A stretch of DNA of 64,000 bases, from the NCBI GenBank assembly GCA_036703985.1, contig DATNQN010000119.1:1-64000 (forward strand), in the 5' to 3' direction. Under the pieces are notes generated by a model. It did no database searches. It was not told the DNA's origin and saw only the letters and a list, made by a program, of their open reading frames with translations. Source of the DNA: Leptolyngbyaceae cyanobacterium. Lineage in GTDB: Bacteria > Cyanobacteriota > Cyanobacteriia > Cyanobacteriales > Aerosakkonemataceae. This document shows, one piece after another, positions 41,998-51,094 of the stretch. Every line of letters starts with the position of its first letter. The stretch's first letter is position 1. A program made the position numbers and the translations under genes.

Positions 41998-43764
41998 TCA
42001 ACTATTTTTTAAGATATGTAAACCATTCAATTTATAAGCTTTTCCTCGCTCGGCATCAAAAGCCCAAGCGCTTATTTTAAGGTTGCTTTTCGGAAGTGAA
42101 TTAGCAGAAAATACTTTTTGCCAACCGGACATAGAATAAGCTTGCTTCTTAGTAATGTTGGCAACATCTTGTCTTTCTGTCCTGCTATCTGACAAAGCAA
42201 ATATTATGTCTTCACCTTGTCTATTTTCATAAGTTAAAATTACGGCATCTGCTGGTTCTTCTCTATATGGTAGCCTTGACCAACCCATCGCATTAAAAGT
42301 GTTTTCTCGCTCTTTTTGTAGGTTGTCAAACCATCCATACCCATAATTATCGGGCAGCAGTTGAGGTATTCCTTCAATTTCTTTTATGTTATTACTTTTA
42401 ATTAAACCAGGATTAATAAATTTTAGATAATTTAAACCGTTGGCAAAGAATTTTACTCGGTCAACGTTTGGGTTTACTTTGGTAGCTAAACATTCTTTTT
42501 CTTGAACTATGTTGACCAATAATAAGCAAGATTTACCCTGCAAACGTTCAGTTCTCCAAACATTCATTTGTTTAACTGCATTTATAGAAGATACAATTTG
42601 TAAAAATATTAAATAAGTACATAATAAAAAAATAATTGTTTTAACCCACGAGTTATAATTGATTAAAAATCCTTTTTTTATAAAATCATCTATAGTAATT
42701 ACTAATAAGGAAATTAATGCTATTATCAAATACAATGAAAAAGTCGTATATCTCGGAGAAAGAGATTGCGATATGCCAAAACCTACTCTCCCACCAGTAG
42801 TTATCAATGCACTGCTTATTGTATATGATGCAATCATTAGCCAGCCAATCATTTTATACCATAAATTACGCTCTCTTCTAAATTTAAATAAGTAGATACA
42901 TATACCAGTAAAAATCATTATTAATGCTAAACCAACCAATTTAGCAGTATTAAATTTCCCGAATGCTAATGGTGAACCCAAAAAACTTAAAAAGTAATTT
43001 ATCGATTGTATCGGATGGGTTACAGCATAGGAAAATCCGGGGTGATGTGTTGGTTTTTGGTAGTTATAAAAATAAACTGTTATGTTAAAAATAAAAGCCG
43101 ATATCCATGCTAGACCTAACCATTTTTTACTTTTTAAATCGCTCAAGGTATTCAAGGCAAGCACTGGGGAAACTACAATCCAGCAAAGTAAGCCGTTCGC
43201 ATAAGAAAAAGTACTGATTGTTGATAATAGTATGCAGACAAAAAATTTTTCTCTGGCTGTCATACTGCTGTATGAAATTAAAATACAGCTGGTAATGCAC
43301 AAAATGGGAATAAAAACTATTAATTGAATACCCCACAGCCAATTTTCATACTGGACGGGAGAGAAAATAAGAATATTTGAAATTAATACAATAATTAGTA
43401 GCCTGGTAAGGCTACCTCCAATAGTTAATTTATTTAATCGATAAATGTTTATAGATATTAAACAAGCCATGAAAAACATCGCGAACATTTCGTATCTAAC
43501 ATCCCATCGAGTTAAGGATGCTAGACCAATAAAAATCATCCTGGGAAATAGTAAGCGACTTTCATTATGTTGAGCTATCCAATTTTGTGGGGTAATATTA
43601 AAAAAAGTAAAAAATTGATAAATGTAGTTAGCAACGCCTAATTGATCTAAAAACAATACGTTAACGCCATACTTAACAATTAAACTACCCGTGAAAACAG
43701 CTGGCAAAATACATAAAAATATTAGAAAATTTTGAAAAATTTTATTTTGAGTTTGAACCTGCAT
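41998..43764 (-). CDS. GT-C-like multi-spanning membrane protein, paralogue 3
   Basis: A 588-residue homologue of paralogues 1 and 2. It carries FLDQLGVANYIYQFF (the usual WD after Q is here LG), IAQHNESRLLFPRMIFIG, FSPVQYENWLWGIQ, STISTFSYANGLLCWIV, SFLGSPLAFG and the soluble tail GWSRLPY, SMSGWQKVF, AWAFDAERGKAYKLNGLH. The change of the acidic D in the first loop (DQWD to DQLG) may affect activity if that residue is catalytic, leaving only the first D. It follows a methyltransferase gene by 48 bases. It probably works with its paralogues on different glycans or linkages. Confidence 0.85.
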   Translation of the reverse strand: MQVQTQNKIFQNFLIFLCILPAVFTGSLIVKYGVNVLFLDQLGVANYIYQFFTFFNITPQNWIAQHNESRLLFPRMIFIGLASLTRWDVRYEMFAMFFMACLISINIYRLNKLTIGGSLTRLLIIVLISNILIFSPVQYENWLWGIQLIVFIPILCITSCILISYSSMTAREKFFVCILLSTISTFSYANGLLCWIVVSPVLALNTLSDLKSKKWLGLAWISAFIFNITVYFYNYQKPTHHPGFSYAVTHPIQSINYFLSFLGSPLAFGKFNTAKLVGLALIMIFTGICIYLFKFRRERNLWYKMIGWLMIASYTISSALITTGGRVGFGISQSLSPRYTTFSLYLIIALISLLVITIDDFIKKGFLINYNSWVKTIIFLLCTYLIFLQIVSSINAVKQMNVWRTERLQGKSCLLLVNIVQEKECLATKVNPNVDRVKFFANGLNYLKFINPGLIKSNNIKEIEGIPQLLPDNYGYGWFDNLQKERENTFNAMGWSRLPYREEPADAVILTYENRQGEDIIFALSDSRTERQDVANITKKQAYSMSGWQKVFSANSLPKSNLKISAWAFDAERGKAYKLNGLHILKNS

Positions 43765-43812
43765 AATTTACTACTCCTTTCCCAGATACACCAAAAATTC
43801 AGTAAAACAAAG

Positions 43813-44520
43813 CTATGTTTTTTGCCAAATACCGATGATTGTTTTACCAATAGAGTATTGAATTAAAGGATCGATTTTTTGTGATAAAGGAACCATTTTT
43901 CGATCCCACAATTTAATTTGTTTAATAGTTGGCATTTTACTTTTTAGAAGAAAACGATTTGCCATAGATGCTATTACGCCTACAGAATCCAAATAAATCA
44001 TTCGCTGGCATTTCAAATCATCCGGAATTACTTTTGACAAAGTATTTTTGTTATATCTTCGATAATGGCCTATTGCTTTATCAAAAGGTGTAAACAACCA
44101 TTGATGAGCAGGAGATAAAACGATCAAAACACCATCTTTTTTGAGGTGTTTAATAGCGGATTTTAATTCTTCCGTATCATCTTTAATATGCTCTAACACG
44201 TCAATATAAATAATAGTGTCATAAGTATCGCTATTACTCAAATCTGTTAAAGTTCCGGTTTTTAATTCGCAGCATTTTGGCAATTGCTGATTAAAAATCA
44301 GTGTTTTTAATTGATCTGCTAATACTACATCAGGTTCCAGACAAACCCAGCGTTTTTGTTTACCCTGACAAATTACTTGGGTTGTCGAACCAATACCTGC
44401 CCCTACTTCTAGTACTTCATCTGCCAAGTAGGGTTGAATTATCGAAGAGTAATATGACTTCCAATTGGAAGCATAACGAAATAATTCTAGTTCCGAGCCA
44501 ACATAGGTGTAGTGTGTCAT
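43813..44520 (-). CDS. Class I SAM-dependent methyltransferase
   Basis: A 235-residue Rossmann-fold methyltransferase. Motif I VLEVGAGIGSTTQVI binds SAM, with VCLEPD as motif II acidic end, IIYIDVLEHIKDD as motif IV and LIVLSPAHQWLFTPFDKAIG following. The HYRRYNKNTL segment resembles methyltransferases in glycan or lipid clusters. It overlaps the upstream GT2 gene by four bases, so it is coupled to it. The substrate (sugar, lipid carrier or glycan cap) is not evident. Confidence 0.9.
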   Translation of the reverse strand: MTHYTYVGSELELFRYASNWKSYYSSIIQPYLADEVLEVGAGIGSTTQVICQGKQKRWVCLEPDVVLADQLKTLIFNQQLPKCCELKTGTLTDLSNSDTYDTIIYIDVLEHIKDDTEELKSAIKHLKKDGVLIVLSPAHQWLFTPFDKAIGHYRRYNKNTLSKVIPDDLKCQRMIYLDSVGVIASMANRFLLKSKMPTIKQIKLWDRKMVPLSQKIDPLIQYSIGKTIIGIWQKT

Positions 44521-45503
44521 AATCTAGGAAAAACCTGCCTAATTCCTAAAATAAAATAGTGATAATCTCGCTTTGGTAAAAAACTTGAATTGTTTCTTCC
44601 ACTTAAGATCAAGAAGCTAAAAAATAACGAAAGCATTACTGACTGCATCAAGATGATAAAGAACAATATCACTATGTAAGATGTCCATCCAGGTATCGCT
44701 AAATTACTAAATAATTTTACAATTATAGCAGCAACGATCGCTATTAAAGTAAATAAGATTAACCAAATGCTAGCGATGAGTAACCTTACGCCAACTACGT
44801 CTCCATATACGGAAATTGCACTTAACCCATGTGTTATCAAGGAAACAAAATTCATTTTTGGTTTCCCGGCTAAGCGGTTACCCCGTTTACTATATATTTC
44901 TGCATAAGGTACTTTTGCTTTCAGTAAGCCTACAGCATAGTGATTCCAAAGTTCTGAGACAACCACTAATCTGGGAATAATCTTATGAGGTATAATACTA
45001 AAGTTTCCAACTCGAATATGATGCCCGGTTAAAAGTTTATATAGATGCTTGTAAAATATATAAAATAATTTAAATAGCCAGGTTTCAGAACGCTTGCTGC
45101 GACGAGCAAAAATTACTTTTTGAAAATCTTGTTTGTGGCATTCTTCAATTAGTTTTATTACGTCTTTAGGATCGTCTTCTCCATCTCCATCCATTATCAC
45201 AACTGCTTGATAATAAAGATTTTCTTCTATATAAGATAGGCCGATCGCAATTGCTCGTTGATGCCCGATATTTCTTCTTAACTCTAATATTTCTATTTTA
45301 TTAATTTCTTTAAGTGGAGTAGAAATGAAATTGCTAAAAACAGGTGTAGTAGAGGCATCATCTACGATTAAAATATCTACGTTAAATGGTTTACCATATA
45401 AGTTTTTATCTATATTTATTAACAAAATTTCTAAAGCTTCCCAGTCGTTAAAAACTGGAATCACGATCAGAATAGAAAGTTGTTCTGGTTGAGAATATGC
45501 CAT
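44517..45503 (-). CDS. Family 2 glycosyltransferase, DPM1/ArnC-like, membrane-anchored
   Basis: A 328-residue enzyme with a GT-A domain (LIVIPVFNDWEALEILL, ILIVDDASTTP, VVIMDGDGEDDPKDV with the D-x-D metal site) and two C-terminal transmembrane helices (about 235-315). This is the build of polyprenyl-phosphate glycosyltransferases that make the lipid-linked sugar donors used by GT-C enzymes. As first gene of the operon containing three GT-C-like membrane proteins, it could supply their donor; this is inference. The gene starts at the ATG at 45503. Confidence 0.88.
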   Translation of the reverse strand: MAYSQPEQLSILIVIPVFNDWEALEILLINIDKNLYGKPFNVDILIVDDASTTPVFSNFISTPLKEINKIEILELRRNIGHQRAIAIGLSYIEENLYYQAVVIMDGDGEDDPKDVIKLIEECHKQDFQKVIFARRSKRSETWLFKLFYIFYKHLYKLLTGHHIRVGNFSIIPHKIIPRLVVVSELWNHYAVGLLKAKVPYAEIYSKRGNRLAGKPKMNFVSLITHGLSAISVYGDVVGVRLLIASIWLILFTLIAIVAAIIVKLFSNLAIPGWTSYIVILFFIILMQSVMLSLFFSFLILSGRNNSSFLPKRDYHYFILGIRQVFPRL

Positions 45504-45937
45504 GTTGATTAATATTTATATTTTGCCAGGTAATTTGCCTCATGGCTTTTTTAGTTGACGAACAATCAGAAGTCTTAAGCATTGTACCTGTCTAAGTATT
45601 TTTAAGCAAGAGGTTTTGATAATCCAACCTGAAATTACCAAAACCCGTGCAGTATCGGGATGCTAGTTGAATATTATTCTTATTTATTACCAAATAAAAC
45701 TAAGTAGGATGCTATGAATAAACGCATATGGGCAGGGCGGGTAAGATAAGCGAGTAAAACGGTTGTATATCAAGCACTGTAACTAAAACCGCCCCTACAA
45801 ATCTACCTTCGTTTTTTCAGATCTACCTACTTATATTAAAAAGATGAGTGGGGTAAAGGAAGCTTTATCCCACTCATCTCATGATTAGAGCTAGATATTT
45901 ATGACTGGATAAAATATAGTCAAGAGCGATCGGGTGA
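45504..45937. other. Intergenic region between glycan and secretion operons
   Basis: 434 bases holding the promoter of the glycan operon (high-coordinate side of 45503) and the terminator of the secretion operon. GGGCGGGT/ACCGCCCC-type sequences at about 45737-45796 look like a degraded palindromic repeat. No gene is seen. Confidence 0.5.
45835..45878 (-). terminator. Terminator of the HlyD-side operon
   Basis: GATGAGTGGG with GTAAAG pairs with CTTTAT and CCCACTCATC (45843-45878) over about 16 bases; on the minus strand it is followed by CTTTTTAAT. It lies about 60 bases after the HlyD-family stop. Confidence 0.85.
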
Positions 45938-47749
45938 TTATCTAACTGACTCAAGACTATCAACTTGTTTTTGGAACAGTTCTGTAAAGATACTCAGTAC
46001 CGTGCGATTACGAACTTTAATACTTGCATTAGCTGCCATACCGGACTGGAGATTATACTCTTTGCCATTGCGCGTAAGTACTTGACGATCGAGCTTTATT
46101 TTAACTGGGAAAGCATAAAAAGGACGTTCCTGAGTAGGTTTCAAAACATCCTTGCCAATAGATTCCACTTTACCCTGAATAGTACCGAATTCGGTGGATG
46201 GGAACGGATCGATGCTCACTTCTACGGGCATTCCTTCTTTGATAAATCCAATGTCTCGGTTGGTTAAGTTCACCGATGCGACTAAGTTATCGTTAGGTAC
46301 GATCGTCAATACTGGTTCTGCATCGATTTGTCTTACTACATAACCGGGGCCAGTTGGTTTAAGATTAAATACTATACCGTCAACAGGCGCTCGCAATTCT
46401 TGATATTCCACCGCTTGTTGTGCTTTTTGGAGTTGGCTTTCGATTTCATCGAGCCTCTTTTGGTTATCCAAACGCAGACGAGCTAATTGGCTATCAATTT
46501 CAGCAATTCTTTGTTGGTTATCGGCAATTTTAGTGCGAACGTCTTTTGCAGATAAAGCGATCGCATTTTGCAACTGTTGCTTGGCTCGGTTAATTTCCAC
46601 ACCCAAGCGTTCTTCCTCTTTTTGAAGGCGAGTTAAGTCAGCTTTTGCCCTTTCTAATTCTGCTTCTCGACTAGCCAATTCACCTTGACGGCTGGCAATT
46701 TCTCCTTGGGTGGCTTGAATCTCTTGGCGACGAGTCAAAACATCGGCTTCGCTTTGCTGAACTTCACTTTGACGGGACAGAATTTGTTGTTCTTGACGGA
46801 TACCTTGTAGTGCAGACAAAGCTCCTTCTTTCACCACAGGTTGGATTCTGGCATATAAAGATTCATCGGTAGCCAACAATCTCTTCGCCATTTCCGCTCT
46901 TCTCTCAGCCATCGGTAATTGCTTGTAGGCTGTTGCTAATTGGATTTTTGCTGTTTCCAAGCGGTCTCTCGCCGATCCTAGTTGCTGGGCGTACAACGGT
47001 AATTGCCGATTCGCCGCGACTAACTGTGCCTGTACTTGCTGTAGTTGAGTTTCTAACTCTTTAATTTGCAACTGAGCCGCTTGGACGCGAGATTGAATTT
47101 CCTGACGATTAGCTTCTAAAAGTCCTTGTTGGTTAGCTAAAAATTCATCGCTACCCGCTCTTTGGATGGTTCTACCATTAATCAATGCTTGATAGTATTG
47201 ATTTTCATTCATCAAAGCTTGCTTTGATTTAAGCAGCGCTTGTAATTCAGGGCTACCACCTGCGCTCGTACCATTAAATTGAGCGTTATAAAATTTATTT
47301 TCTTCTTCTAATGTTTTCTTTTGTTTGAGCAGGGATTCTAAATCTGCTTTTGGTGCTGTCGGATCGAACGTAATCAAAAGTTGCCCTTGTTTTACGAGTT
47401 CGCCATCTTTAACTAAAATCTCCCTGACCACACCACCATTAGGTGCTTTTAATTCTTTAGCCGCTCCTTCTGCTTCTAACTTTCCAGTAGCGGGAACCGA
47501 TTGCTCGATCGGTGCAAATCCTGCCCACAAAAGGCCAAAGCCAGTCACGCTAACGATAACCCAAACAAAAGCATGAGACCACCAAGAAGGTCTTTCTAAG
47601 ATAATTGGCTGGTTATCCGGTTCAAAAACGGGAGGCGGAGGAGCCATCGGTTCGGGGGGAACCCAAACCGTATTCATATCTTTTAGCTGAGTAGCATTAT
47701 TATTTTTACCGTTGCCATTGGAACTATCAGTTATTTGTTTGTTAGTCAT
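45938..47749 (-). CDS. HlyD-family type I secretion periplasmic adaptor
   Basis: A 603-residue membrane-fusion protein. A Pro-rich cytosolic N-terminus precedes one transmembrane helix (about 58-80, WWSHAFVWVIVSVTGFGLLW). A biotinyl-lipoyl half (VPATGKLEAEGAAKELKAPN, VVREILVKDGELVKQGQ) follows. Then come a long coiled-coil hairpin (about 130-445) and the second lipoyl half with beta-barrel (YQELRAPVDGIVFNLKPTGP, GMPVEVSIDPFPSTEFG). It links the inner-membrane ABC exporter encoded upstream to a TolC-like outer-membrane channel not present here. The first codons (MTNKQITDS) look derived from the adjacent heptamer repeats. Confidence 0.93.
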   Translation of the reverse strand: MTNKQITDSSNGNGKNNNATQLKDMNTVWVPPEPMAPPPPVFEPDNQPIILERPSWWSHAFVWVIVSVTGFGLLWAGFAPIEQSVPATGKLEAEGAAKELKAPNGGVVREILVKDGELVKQGQLLITFDPTAPKADLESLLKQKKTLEEENKFYNAQFNGTSAGGSPELQALLKSKQALMNENQYYQALINGRTIQRAGSDEFLANQQGLLEANRQEIQSRVQAAQLQIKELETQLQQVQAQLVAANRQLPLYAQQLGSARDRLETAKIQLATAYKQLPMAERRAEMAKRLLATDESLYARIQPVVKEGALSALQGIRQEQQILSRQSEVQQSEADVLTRRQEIQATQGEIASRQGELASREAELERAKADLTRLQKEEERLGVEINRAKQQLQNAIALSAKDVRTKIADNQQRIAEIDSQLARLRLDNQKRLDEIESQLQKAQQAVEYQELRAPVDGIVFNLKPTGPGYVVRQIDAEPVLTIVPNDNLVASVNLTNRDIGFIKEGMPVEVSIDPFPSTEFGTIQGKVESIGKDVLKPTQERPFYAFPVKIKLDRQVLTRNGKEYNLQSGMAANASIKVRNRTVLSIFTELFQKQVDSLESVR

Positions 47750-47754
47750 GATTT

Positions 47755-47905
47755 TTTTTAATCCTTTGTCATTCGTTATTTTTTATTAGTCATTTGTCAT
47801 TAGTCATTTGTCATTTGGTCAAAGTTAGCGTGATGCGTGATTCTCTTTATCATTAAAAAATGAGCCATCACAAATGACCAATGACTGATGACTAATGACC
47901 AATAC
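47755..47905. repeat. Heptameric repeats between exporter and adaptor genes
   Basis: CATTTGTCATTAGTCATTTGTCA-type repeats (47768-47820) are answered by complementary CAAATGACCAATGACTGATGAC repeats (47871-47905), so the 150-base gap can form a large hairpin. This may lower adaptor expression relative to the exporter. Confidence 0.85.
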
Positions 47906-50900
47906 TTAAGACATTTCCGATTCTTGTTGTTGATAGAGGCAATAGTAACGTCCTTTCAAGGCCATCAATTCTTTGTGAGTGCCTTGTTCGGCTACGGTTC
48001 CCTGATCCATCATCAAGATCGCATCTGCATTTCTGACTGTACTGAGGCGGTGAGTGATGAAAAACACGGTGCGGCCTTGAAAATGTTCGGCTAAGTTCTC
48101 GCAAACTTGCCGTTCGGAATGGTAGTCTAGGGCGCTGGTCGCTTCGTCTAAGATCAGCAATCTGGGGTTTTGCAGGACGGTACGCGCGATCGCAATTCTT
48201 TGCCTTTGTCCCCCAGACAAACCGCTACCCCGTTCTCCCACGATCGTGTTATACCCGTTCGGCAAGGACATGATAAACTCGTGCGCTACCGCGATTTTCG
48301 CTGCTTCGATAATTTCCTCATCGGAAGCTTCCGGATTAGTCAGCGCGATGTTTTCCCTTACCGTACCGTTAAATAGCAAGGTATCTTGTAGCACCATACC
48401 TAATTGGCGGCGCAGGGAATACAGTTCGACTTTGGCAATATCGTAATCATCGATGAGAATCCGACCGGCATTTGGTTCGTAGAGTCGCTGTAACAATTTC
48501 ATCAAAGTACTCTTACCGGAACCGCTTTGACCGACAATGCCCACAAACGTACCGGCAGGGAATTCCAAACTCACGTTGACCAATTGCAGCGGGCCATTAG
48601 CATTAAACCGGAAGGAAAGGTTTTCAAACTTCACTGCACCTTCAATCGGCGGCATATTGATATTGTGACGATTAGCTTCGTCCGCTTCCGGGTGAGCATC
48701 CAACACATCGCTCAACCGTTCGATCGAAAGGGCAGTTTCTTGGAAGTTTTGCCACAATTGCACCAACCGCAGCAGGGGACTAGTTACGTAACCAGCAATA
48801 ATCCGAAACGCGATTAACTGACCCAGCGTGAGTTCCGGCGGGTTAGAAATTACCATATAGGCACCTACCCACAACAGCAACAACCCAGAAAGCTTGTTGA
48901 AGAAGCCGCTGAAAGAACTAGCAGTACTAAATGTCAGAACGGTTTTAAATCCGGCTGAAACGTAACGCGCATAACGTTCTTGCCACTGCCAGCGGGATTT
49001 TAGTTCGATATTTTGGGCTTTTACGGTTTGGATACCGGAAAGCACTTCTACTAAATAAGATTGCGTATCTGCGTGACGTTCTGCTTTGGTGCGTAACTGG
49101 CGTTGCACGATCGGCGATACGATCAAAGTCAGCACTGCAAACAAAGGTATGGTTAATAGCGCTACTATAGTCAACTTCACGCTATAAACCAGCATGAAGA
49201 TGATGTAAAAAATCGAGAAAAACGCATCTAGCACCACTGTAAGAGCAGTACCTGTCAAAAATTGCCGAATATTCTCTAACTCGTTTACCCGACCCGCCAA
49301 TTCACCTACCCGGCGATTATCAAAATAGTTCAGCGGCAATCTCAGTAAGTGGTCGATTACCTCCGATCCCAAACTGATATCTATTCGGTTGGTAGTGTCA
49401 ACAAATAAAGTAGTTCGGATATAAGTTAAAAGCGCTTCAAAGAGTGCCACTACTAGCAAAAGTAGCCCTACGCTATGGAGAATGGTAGCGCTGCGGTCTT
49501 TGATTACTTGGTCGATAATTACCTGAGTCGCTAGGGGATTAGCCAAAGCAAATAATTGCACCAAGAAGGAAGCGATAAAAACTTCGATTAAAACTTTGCG
49601 GTGTTTGGAGATGGCTGGTAAAAACCATCGGAGGCTGAATTTTTCTCTTTGTTCTTCCTGACGTTTTTGCAACAGAAGAACTTGCCCTTCATTTCCCCAA
49701 CTGTCTATAAATTCGCGGGGATGTCGGCGGCGAATTCCTTCTTCTGGGGTGGCGATGACGATTTCTTTTTCGCTAATGCTGTAGAGGATGGCAAAGCTAT
49801 CTTGCCATTGCACCATTGCGGGTGCTTTTAATCTAGAGATTGCTTGAGCGTGAACTTGCACTAATTGGGCGCTCATCCCCATCATTTCGGCAACTCCACC
49901 GCAGGTAAGCAAGGTAATGTTGCCTCTGGTTTTTACTTGGTTATCTAATACTTTGCGAACTACGTCTTTGCGGAAGCCTACACCCAGATGTCTGGAGAGC
50001 ATTTTGAAGCAAGCTAGGGGTGCTTCGATCGTTCCTCTACCGCGATAATAAGGAAATCGTTGGTTGCTGGCTACTGGTTCCGGCGGCGGGGCAATTGTAT
50101 CTGGAGCGTAGGGGATATCTTCAATCTGTGCCGGGACAGCCAAAGCTGGCTCTGCATCTTCTGTTGATGTTGATGTTTCCGGTGCGACATCGATTGCCGG
50201 AGCCGGTGCTATAGGCAGGCGTACCCCTAACAAGCGAGCTCCTTGTCTACCTTGTACCGGTACCCAAGTCCCCGATTCGCTGACCGGGAAGCGGCTGCCG
50301 TTAGAAAATGCGCCGATAAAACCGCTACTGACTAACCAAACTTTCTCTGGGTCTAGTTTGGGTAGGGTTACTTGGCCGTTGCGTAAGTTGAGGACTTCCG
50401 TATCTTGCCAAACTTGGTAAGTTAATTCTTTGAGGTTGATGCTTCCTAAAGCTCGTCGCTGTAATTCATAGCTTAAGAGTTCAAATAACTCGATCCGACT
50501 GCAACGGTCTTGAAATGCTTGCTGAAAGACGGGTTCTTTATCCAAATACGATAAGAAGACGGCAGCAGGCAAGGTGATACAGATAACTTCGCTAGATGCG
50601 ATCGCGGTTTCGCACGCAATCCCCCGCACTAATCCCACCCAGCCGAGTACTTCTCCCGGCCCAGCTATCTGCAAGCTAGCCGGACTTTGACTGCGTTGGT
50701 CGTATCCCAGCAGGCGCACTTGTCCTATGTAGACAATCGCCACCTGAGTGGGCATGATTTCTCTTTGCAGGATGGTTTGCCCGATCCGATACCGTAGTAA
50801 TTGGCATTGACCGGCCAGGTCTTGTAAAGTTTTGTTATCTAGTTGATTAAAAGGCTCTCTTTCCGAGAGAAAGGTTTGAATTTGCGATCGAGAAACTGCT

Positions 50901-50908
50901 TGGGTCAT
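47906..50908 (-). CDS. Type I secretion ABC exporter with cNMP-like and C39-like domains
   Basis: A 1000-residue exporter. An N-terminal cyclic-nucleotide-binding-like domain (about 10-155) is followed by a Pro/Ala-rich linker and a C39-like domain (about 285-420). Then come six transmembrane helices (about 445-735) and an ATPase with Walker A GQSGSGKST, signature LSGGQRQRIAIA, Walker B LLILDEATSALD and H-loop FFITHRLST. In the C39-like domain the expected D-C-G-x-A-C start reads E-A-P-L-A-C, so the catalytic Cys is Ala; the active His region (WQDSFAILY) also lacks His. It should therefore bind rather than cleave its substrate, as HlyB does, fitting RTX export. Confidence 0.92.
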   Translation of the reverse strand: MTQAVSRSQIQTFLSEREPFNQLDNKTLQDLAGQCQLLRYRIGQTILQREIMPTQVAIVYIGQVRLLGYDQRSQSPASLQIAGPGEVLGWVGLVRGIACETAIASSEVICITLPAAVFLSYLDKEPVFQQAFQDRCSRIELFELLSYELQRRALGSINLKELTYQVWQDTEVLNLRNGQVTLPKLDPEKVWLVSSGFIGAFSNGSRFPVSESGTWVPVQGRQGARLLGVRLPIAPAPAIDVAPETSTSTEDAEPALAVPAQIEDIPYAPDTIAPPPEPVASNQRFPYYRGRGTIEAPLACFKMLSRHLGVGFRKDVVRKVLDNQVKTRGNITLLTCGGVAEMMGMSAQLVQVHAQAISRLKAPAMVQWQDSFAILYSISEKEIVIATPEEGIRRRHPREFIDSWGNEGQVLLLQKRQEEQREKFSLRWFLPAISKHRKVLIEVFIASFLVQLFALANPLATQVIIDQVIKDRSATILHSVGLLLLVVALFEALLTYIRTTLFVDTTNRIDISLGSEVIDHLLRLPLNYFDNRRVGELAGRVNELENIRQFLTGTALTVVLDAFFSIFYIIFMLVYSVKLTIVALLTIPLFAVLTLIVSPIVQRQLRTKAERHADTQSYLVEVLSGIQTVKAQNIELKSRWQWQERYARYVSAGFKTVLTFSTASSFSGFFNKLSGLLLLWVGAYMVISNPPELTLGQLIAFRIIAGYVTSPLLRLVQLWQNFQETALSIERLSDVLDAHPEADEANRHNINMPPIEGAVKFENLSFRFNANGPLQLVNVSLEFPAGTFVGIVGQSGSGKSTLMKLLQRLYEPNAGRILIDDYDIAKVELYSLRRQLGMVLQDTLLFNGTVRENIALTNPEASDEEIIEAAKIAVAHEFIMSLPNGYNTIVGERGSGLSGGQRQRIAIARTVLQNPRLLILDEATSALDYHSERQVCENLAEHFQGRTVFFITHRLSTVRNADAILMMDQGTVAEQGTHKELMALKGRYYCLYQQQESEMS

Positions 50909-51094
50909 AGGTTACCAGAAGAGTTAGATTTCAAATTTCAGTCTTAAGGAGGAGTGATAAATTTTAAATTTAAACTTTTAGCATAGCTTCCTTCTTTTCT
51001 TATATATGTATTCTTCACCCCTTTGTCTTTATATTTCCCATATCCATTCACTTTAAAATTTTTCCCTTACCCCCGGCCCTGCCGTCTGCCTCCT

